Assembly: GCA_050313895.1 (NCBI GenBank) | Contig: JBNPMI010000003.1 | Length of the DNA: 64,000 nt | Direction: 5' to 3' (one strand) | Source: JALFST01 sp022779285 | Lineage (GTDB): Bacteria > Bacillota > Clostridia > Tissierellales > Peptoniphilaceae | Shown here: positions 60,501-64,000 of the stretch, piece after piece | Layout: each line of letters starts with the position of its first letter | Numbering within the stretch: position 1 is the stretch's first letter | The notes under the pieces: generated by a model | Databases searched by the model: none | What the model saw: the letters and a program-made list of their open reading frames with translations, nothing else | What the model was told of the DNA's origin: nothing | Translations under genes and position numbers: made by a program

Positions 60501-61929
60501 TCGAATTGCCCTCTATTTTGCCTGTAACATTGATCCTATTGTTTTTGATATTAATATAGTTTCCTTTTGAATTGTTATGTGCAACGGCACCTAAATAATT
60601 GATTCTTGACAAATCCGGCAGATTTTCACCGTTGAATATAATGTTCCTCACTTCAAGTGATGAATCTGTTAAATTCATCACTTCCTCAGAAAATCCGAAA
60701 GCATATGGATTAATATATGACTGCGTCATCGGAGTACTATTTCCCTTTAAATCAGTGATGATATCTCCGCCGATTTTCAGGTTGATTTTTTCCATCCAGG
60801 CCGCTGCCATATCTTGCCCCACGCCGGCAGAATATCCCGTGTTATTTCCATAGGCCAAAATGCTGCCGCCTACATTGATATTCAATCCGACAATATATCC
60901 CGTATCTTTTAAAACACTCGGATTTAATTTATCAATGAGCTCTGTCCAAGTATTTCCGTTATAACTACTTGTGTAGTCCACATTACCAAAATGATGTGTA
61001 AAGCCGTATGCAGCCACCATAGCTTTCTCATCTGCGGGTCTTTCTTTACTACCAATATTTTCTTGAATATGAATGTTTATATTTTCAAAGTTAGTATTTT
61101 GAACATACCAAGAAAATCCGGAAGAAATTACACCATTGTATTCCGGGTAAAAATGATTCGAATGTTTTTCTTTCCCAATTGCTTTTAACGGGGTAACGCT
61201 GCCACCTACATTCACGTCAATATTTTTCACCATTCCATTCGCACTTGCAAATCCTGTATCCGTGTCCTTGGACTCTAATACATGTGCAAAAGTAAATCCT
61301 GATACATCTTTCGGATAGGAGATTTTTAATCCATCGATTTCATATTTAGGCGAATTGATTATATCGAAAAGAGCAACCGCTTGATCTTGTTTAAAGGATA
61401 TTGTATTTCCATTACCTTTTATAGAAAATTCGTCCTCCACAGAAATGAGACCATATTGAATGGAATCTAGTTTTCCTTGAAAATATGGATCGTCTAAATC
61501 AATTTCAAAGCTTTTTGTGATTTCATAATTACCGCCTTTTAAAACAAATCTTGTAGGTTTCGTATCGGATGCCAATGATTTGTACTCAAGGTATTGCTTG
61601 AAATCCTCAAATGATTGTATTTCAATTGATCCCTGATTGCCGGGTGCTCGTAACATCTTAGGAGAGATGTTGTTTTTTTCTTCACTTTGCGAATCGGAAT
61701 CTTTGTCGATGATGCGAGCTTCCGTATCCGGATTGGATTCCTCTTCTTTCACCTCTGTTACTGCATTCTCTTCATCCAAGCCTTCAGGCAGCTTTAGATT
61801 TTCATTTTCTTCGACGAGTATCCTTTCTTCTTCCTTCGGATCATCTGCGTACACTGGAGAGACGCTGATACAAAATGTAAAAGCGATGAATATTGCCATG
61901 AGAAACGCCACATATTTTTTCCGATTCAT
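57523..61929 (-). CDS. large LPXTG-anchored surface protein
   Basis: Cell-wall protein of 1468 residues. Signal peptide (about 1-28, ending VYADD); acidic stretch to about 90; a long Asn/Ser/Gly-rich region (about 100-960) with repeated short strands resembling a right-handed beta-helix; two InlB-type B-repeats (about 1010-1145: GYTFICWNTEPDG, GYTFKEWNTQKDGKGTPF); three 85-residue Ig-like repeats (about 1150-1400); a Pro/Asn/Lys spacer; sorting signal LPKTG at 1431-1435, a membrane helix and KKRRKK tail. An adhesin role is inferred from architecture. TAGGAGGAAAAAG gives an ideal start. The coding DNA is visibly more A+T-rich than the housekeeping genes. Confidence 0.9.
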   Translation of the reverse strand: MNRKKYVAFLMAIFIAFTFCISVSPVYADDPKEEERILVEENENLKLPEGLDEENAVTEVKEEESNPDTEARIIDKDSDSQSEEKNNISPKMLRAPGNQGSIEIQSFEDFKQYLEYKSLASDTKPTRFVLKGGNYEITKSFEIDLDDPYFQGKLDSIQYGLISVEDEFSIKGNGNTISFKQDQAVALFDIINSPKYEIDGLKISYPKDVSGFTFAHVLESKDTDTGFASANGMVKNIDVNVGGSVTPLKAIGKEKHSNHFYPEYNGVISSGFSWYVQNTNFENINIHIQENIGSKERPADEKAMVAAYGFTHHFGNVDYTSSYNGNTWTELIDKLNPSVLKDTGYIVGLNINVGGSILAYGNNTGYSAGVGQDMAAAWMEKINLKIGGDIITDLKGNSTPMTQSYINPYAFGFSEEVMNLTDSSLEVRNIIFNGENLPDLSRINYLGAVAHNNSKGNYINIKNNRINVTGKIEGNSNQNILSSIGFDNDWNSSGKDGTNWIQESEGNIYTIESMNLESDKTVMLDVLGKKWRTGTNTLSTAALPEASLKNEEVTVKNMKITAKEAVVSLLMFNASNAKNNTLDYGDIQIKASNTSFYGMGNLLNDKPKVNYYKNITENNRITMKNLNIESNDAEYISLMAGFQDSEQELKNNIVKADNVTIQLNSSLNTYIGGIANYSKSPIDSCRVFLGSINVTNKGEKNVYFGLGASRMDKSSIKNSGVFVDSKISVQSKILFGGGFVGFANESALENNDFQINGANEVGFEGGRYGGFAGWITKGITKNNFSLILNDFMPFVGYADGGSIENCSHYINKKAPKYYSGLLASGKNNPVISKSTLIVEKDFEDAILYRKDNVSENSSNNYVVVVDDTGTFNRLAYAVGETTSTSDEMGKEIPVFKKTGDPIGKINIKERSFQDKYWNKENQPYEIGDAEKSFGYMTRNEAGKISAFGIDSKDIISDEGKNGHLSDYYHRHAGLVSENQIVYDLLGIRGNERFAVLYDGNGFDSGNVPTDASSYPKDTSVTVLPPGNLARKGYTFICWNTEPDGSATNYQAGESFSITEDTTLYAVWKKNPNIITFMDGDSEYAKVNVENGKTIDGDELTDESMPQNPTKSGYTFKEWNTQKDGKGTPFTGTAVVNEDMTVYAIYSMNAATMNEAPTMEVQDKTIKQGEALDFKSLVVSAQDKEDGDLIQAVKVTDDGGFDKDTVGKYTVTFKVTDKDGASVTKKAVVTVTYGLVTMNEAPTMEVQDKTIRQGEALDFKSLVVSAQDKEDGDLIQAVKVIDDGGFDKDTVGKYTVTFKVTDKDGASVTKKAVVTVTYGLVTMNEAPTLEVQDKTIKQGEALDFKSLVVSAQDKEDGDLIQAVKVIDDGGFDKDKVGKYTVTFKVTDKDGASVTKKATVTVIEKSEPTPNPDDNKPKPNPDNKPQAPNNKTLPKTGDSFSLSLYGMLMGFSGLLLIAVGVKKRRKKSSF
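57727..58473 (-). repeat. three tandem 255-bp repeats in the surface protein gene
   Basis: Units at about 58219-58473, 57964-58218 and 57727-57963 (the last slightly shorter) are nearly identical at DNA level; each encodes NEAPT(M/L)EVQDKTI(K/R)QGEA and a following GGFDKDTVGKYTVTFKVTD-type strand. The exact 255-bp spacing is shown by GGCGCTTCGTTCAT recurring at 57953, 58208 and 58463. Near-identity implies recent duplication or gene conversion. Confidence 0.92.
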
Positions 61930-61962
61930 CTTTTTCCTCCTATAGAATATCTTATTTTTTTA

Positions 61963-62009
61963 TAAAAAAAACAAGAGCACATACCTTTCCGTCAGGTAAG
62001 TGCTCTTGT
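61963..62009 (-). promoter_or_regulatory. terminator-like hairpin in the surface protein leader (candidate attenuator)
   Basis: On the minus strand ACAAGAGCAC pairs perfectly with GTGCTCTTGT; inside, after one T-T mismatch, TACCT pairs with AGGTA around a 7-base loop. Eight T follow. It ends 34 bases before the adhesin start codon and lies after the only good promoter for that gene, so it should stop transcripts unless it is prevented from folding. Simple insulation from the upstream IS30 gene is the alternative. Confidence 0.7.
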
Positions 62010-62040
62010 CAATTCGAAAAATGCACGCAAAAATACAATA

Positions 62041-62154
<114 letters not shown>

Positions 62155-62284
62155 AAGTTGTCAACTCTTTTCATATATTTTTTATATAATATCAAAAAAT
62201 TGTTTTAGTTTAAAGACCTTTTTGTTATATGTTCATTTTCTGTAAATGTCAACCCCAAATGCAAAGATTTTTCTAAAAAAAACG

Positions 62285-62304
62285 GAAAAAGAAACTTCTT
62301 TTTC
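62285..62304 (-). terminator. weak A+T-rich terminator after the IS30 transposase gene
   Basis: On the minus strand GAAAAAGAA and TTCTTTTTC (9 bp) with a 2-base centre, followed by CG and eight T. Low stability, so low confidence. A second short palindrome, TTCCCTCCATGGAGGGAA at 62400-62417, lies between it and the transposase gene. The rest of 62165-62448 is A+T-rich without genes; a TTTAAA/TATTAT pair in it could be an extra promoter. Confidence 0.4.
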
Positions 62305-62448
62305 AAAAATAAGATAGAAAAATAGAAAAATTCTCTAAAATCTCTTTCATCATACACCCTTTTCTAAAGAAATTCCCATTTTTGACAATAGGAAACCCAT
62401 TCCCTCCATGGAGGGAAAAATTTCATGGATCATTATTTTTCTTTTTTC

Positions 62449-63492
62449 CTACTTCAAAATCTTCATCTCTTCCAACCAAATCTCCTTCGCACTCTTCCAT
62501 CCCAAAACCCTACGAGGATACGCATTGAGCCAATCCTCCACTTCTTGAATTTTCTCTTTTCCAATTCTGCCAAATCTCGTTTGCTTTGGAAAAAATCGTC
62601 GAATCATCCGATTCAGATTTTCCACACTCCCCTTTTGCCAAGAAGCGTAGGAATGACAAAAATAAAGCTCCGTTCGCCGCGTTTCTTTCTCCAAACAAGA
62701 AGATTCCAAATCCTTGACTCGTGAAAACTCCGATCCGTTATCCGTCGTAATCGAACGGAAAATTTTCTGAAACACTTTCGGAGAAAGAAGCCTTTCTAAA
62801 CGGTTCAATTCCTGAAGAATGGTATCCGCTTTTCGATTCTGAATCCAACGCAAAATGGCTCTTCGTGTTTTTCTTTCCACAAATACTAAAATTCCCGCAG
62901 ACGAAAAATCATCACTTTTTCCGCTATATACCGTATCCATTTCCCAATGCCCGAATTCCTCTCGCGAATCCACCTTCTCCGCTCTCTGATCAATGGATTT
63001 TCCCTGAGAAACCCGTTTCTGTTCCAAAACAATTTTCCGTTTTCGTCTCTTTTTATGATATGGCAAATTCGCTAAACTCACACCGTCAATCAGACCATCT
63101 TCAATATAATTGTAAAAAGTTCTTAAGCAAAAAGGCGTTTTTCCAAACAACGCGCGATACTTCTGTAAAATGACCTCCGGGGAGTAATGATCCTCTTTGA
63201 GCCAGGGAAGCACAAAATCAAAAAAATCTTGATACGTTGCGTAATTCCTTTCGACTGCCTTTGCCCGCCACTTTTTCTCATAACGCATTTGTGCCAAATC
63301 CGGACTGTATTGCTCATGAGAAATCCATTGAGAATCCAGCAAAACCACTCTGGCTCTCTTCAATTCCCGATACACGGTAGAAAAATGCACCCCGATTTCT
63401 TCCGCAATCTTCGGAATTGAAACGCCCGCTTTCAAATACGTTTCAATCTGATATCTTTGAATTCTTGTTAAATGCGAAAAATGCGCTCCCAT
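62449..63492 (-). CDS. IS30-family transposase
   Basis: Transposase of 347 residues. N-terminal helix-turn-helix (LTRIQRYQIETYLKAGVSIPKIAEEIGVHFSTVYREL), then the DDE core with HWEMDTVYSGK (first Asp about 190), ITTDNGSEF (second, about 257) and WQKGSVENLNR (Glu about 294). This is the IS30 pattern. The frame is intact, with GGAGGGCGTAG before ATG 63492. I could not define terminal inverted repeats, so the element's ends are open. It sits between two wall-anchored protein genes, all on the same strand. Confidence 0.92.
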   Translation of the reverse strand: MGAHFSHLTRIQRYQIETYLKAGVSIPKIAEEIGVHFSTVYRELKRARVVLLDSQWISHEQYSPDLAQMRYEKKWRAKAVERNYATYQDFFDFVLPWLKEDHYSPEVILQKYRALFGKTPFCLRTFYNYIEDGLIDGVSLANLPYHKKRRKRKIVLEQKRVSQGKSIDQRAEKVDSREEFGHWEMDTVYSGKSDDFSSAGILVFVERKTRRAILRWIQNRKADTILQELNRLERLLSPKVFQKIFRSITTDNGSEFSRVKDLESSCLEKETRRTELYFCHSYASWQKGSVENLNRMIRRFFPKQTRFGRIGKEKIQEVEDWLNAYPRRVLGWKSAKEIWLEEMKILK

Positions 63493-63505
63493 CTACGCCC
63501 TCCAT

Positions 63506-63558
63506 AAAAAGAGATTGAGATCAAGGAGCGATCCGAAAACCGCTCCCCGGTCAATCTC
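63506..63558 (-). terminator. terminator between the SpaA-like gene and the IS30 transposase
   Basis: On the minus strand GAGATTGA/TCAATCTC (8 bp) and, inside, GGAGCG/CGCTCC (6 bp) form an interrupted stem followed by TTTTT. It may end the upstream surface protein transcript or be part of the IS end that shields the transposase from outside transcription. Confidence 0.6.
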
Positions 63559-63632
63559 ATTCCACAAAAAACGTCTGCTTTCTTCCTGAGTATAACAAAT
63601 TCAAAGAGGAAAAGCAGGGATACGCTCTCCTT

Positions 63633-64000
63633 TTACCATTCGTTCCGTTTTTTCCGCAAAACGAAAACCAGTCCCCCCATCGACAAAAGACCGCTCACCA
63701 CAAATGCCGTCATCGAAACATCTCCCGTTTTCGGCGCTTTCGGAGGAGACGGAAGCGGACGATCCTGCATCACAATCTTCTGAATCTCCGCCGTATCCGC
63801 AACGGTAAATTCGATTGGCTCCGCTGTCGCATACCCTTTCGGGGCGATGGTTTCTTTCATCATATAGGTTTTTCCAACAACAAGACCAATGATTCGGTGC
63901 GGCTTTTCTCCGCTTACCCACTCATCGATCACCTCTCCCGTTTCCTTATCCAAAATCTGAATGGTTGCTCCGGGAAGCTCCTTGCCCGTTGCAAAATCCG
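63633..64000 (-). CDS. SpaA/Cna-B type wall-anchored protein, C-terminal part
   Basis: The frame enters from the right edge, so only about 122 C-terminal residues are seen. A prealbumin-like Cna-B/SpaA domain is recognisable: LPGATIQILDKETGEVI, VGKTYMMKETIAPKGY (with the Glu that supports isopeptide bonds) and PIEFTV. A Pro-rich spacer leads to APKTGD, a membrane helix (about SMTAFVVSGLLSMGGLVFVL) and RKKRNEW. The sorting signal begins with Ala instead of Leu. It could be a pilin backbone or a large adhesin; no sortase gene is in the window. Confidence 0.85.
   Translation of the reverse strand, partial: DFATGKELPGATIQILDKETGEVIDEWVSGEKPHRIIGLVVGKTYMMKETIAPKGYATAEPIEFTVADTAEIQKIVMQDRPLPSPPKAPKTGDVSMTAFVVSGLLSMGGLVFVLRKKRNEW

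Noticed and set aside
61963..62009. Known riboswitch class in the surface protein leader
   Set aside because: The stem is a simple hairpin with no conserved aptamer core that I recognise.
62200..63632. Terminal inverted repeats of the IS30 element
   Set aside because: No pair of matching ends flanking the transposase could be found by eye, so no element boundaries are reported.

Overview
The window looks like chromosome from a Gram-positive, low-to-moderate G+C Firmicute, most likely an anaerobe of the Clostridia/Tissierellia (for example a Peptoniphilaceae-like coccus). The evidence is: the Gram-positive replicative polymerase PolC; RNase Y; the rimP-nusA-ylxR-infB-rbfA-nrnA-truB-ribF-rpsO-pnp-ftsK-pgsA-recA-rny gene order; an IspH-ribosomal protein S1 fusion; strong AGGAGG ribosome binding sites; a Bacillus-type LexA box; and LPXTG wall anchors. 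The genus is an inference; no 16S gene is present.

Layout. 1-17920 (+ strand) is a long housekeeping block for translation initiation, RNA processing and decay, flavin synthesis, chromosome segregation, phospholipid synthesis and recombination. It is broken once, at 8443-9565, by an IS481-like insertion sequence that landed in the last codons of ribF and left an unusually long 26-bp direct repeat. 17981-27564 (- strand) holds a YfhO-type membrane protein with a zinc-ribbon partner, glnS, and a MoxR/DUF58/transglutaminase operon. 27670-28650 (+) is a tyrosine recombinase. 28687-30242 (-) holds a small FakA-like protein and a split ThrE-type exporter, followed by a tRNA-Leu(CAG) on the + strand. 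30530-35436 (-) is a complete PnrA/BMP-type nucleoside ABC transporter. 35545-35853 (-) is a small LysM protein under a textbook SOS promoter. 35979-44067 (-) is miaB-mutS-mutL-miaA-ynbB. 44191-57092 (-) is a very compact operon from efp down to ispH-rpsA, with most neighbours overlapping by 1-20 bases.

The accessory end, 57153-64000, is more A+T-rich. It holds a 1468-residue LPXTG surface protein with three near-identical 255-bp repeats, an IS30-family transposase, and the C-terminus of a second (SpaA-like) wall-anchored protein that runs off the window.

The most interesting signal is the leader of the large surface protein. Reading on the minus strand, a good promoter is followed by 21 copies of the tetranucleotide AGAC, then a strong terminator-like hairpin with a T-run, then an ideal ribosome binding site and the adhesin start. 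A short open frame runs through the tetranucleotide tract. Its stop codon moves with copy number, and in one of the three phases it lies inside the hairpin. This suggests, as a hypothesis only, a phase-variable transcription attenuator controlling the adhesin. Other points of note are the SOS-controlled LysM gene without an adjacent lexA, an operator-like pair of dyads before glnS, the rpsO leader structure, and the ispH-rpsA fusion.
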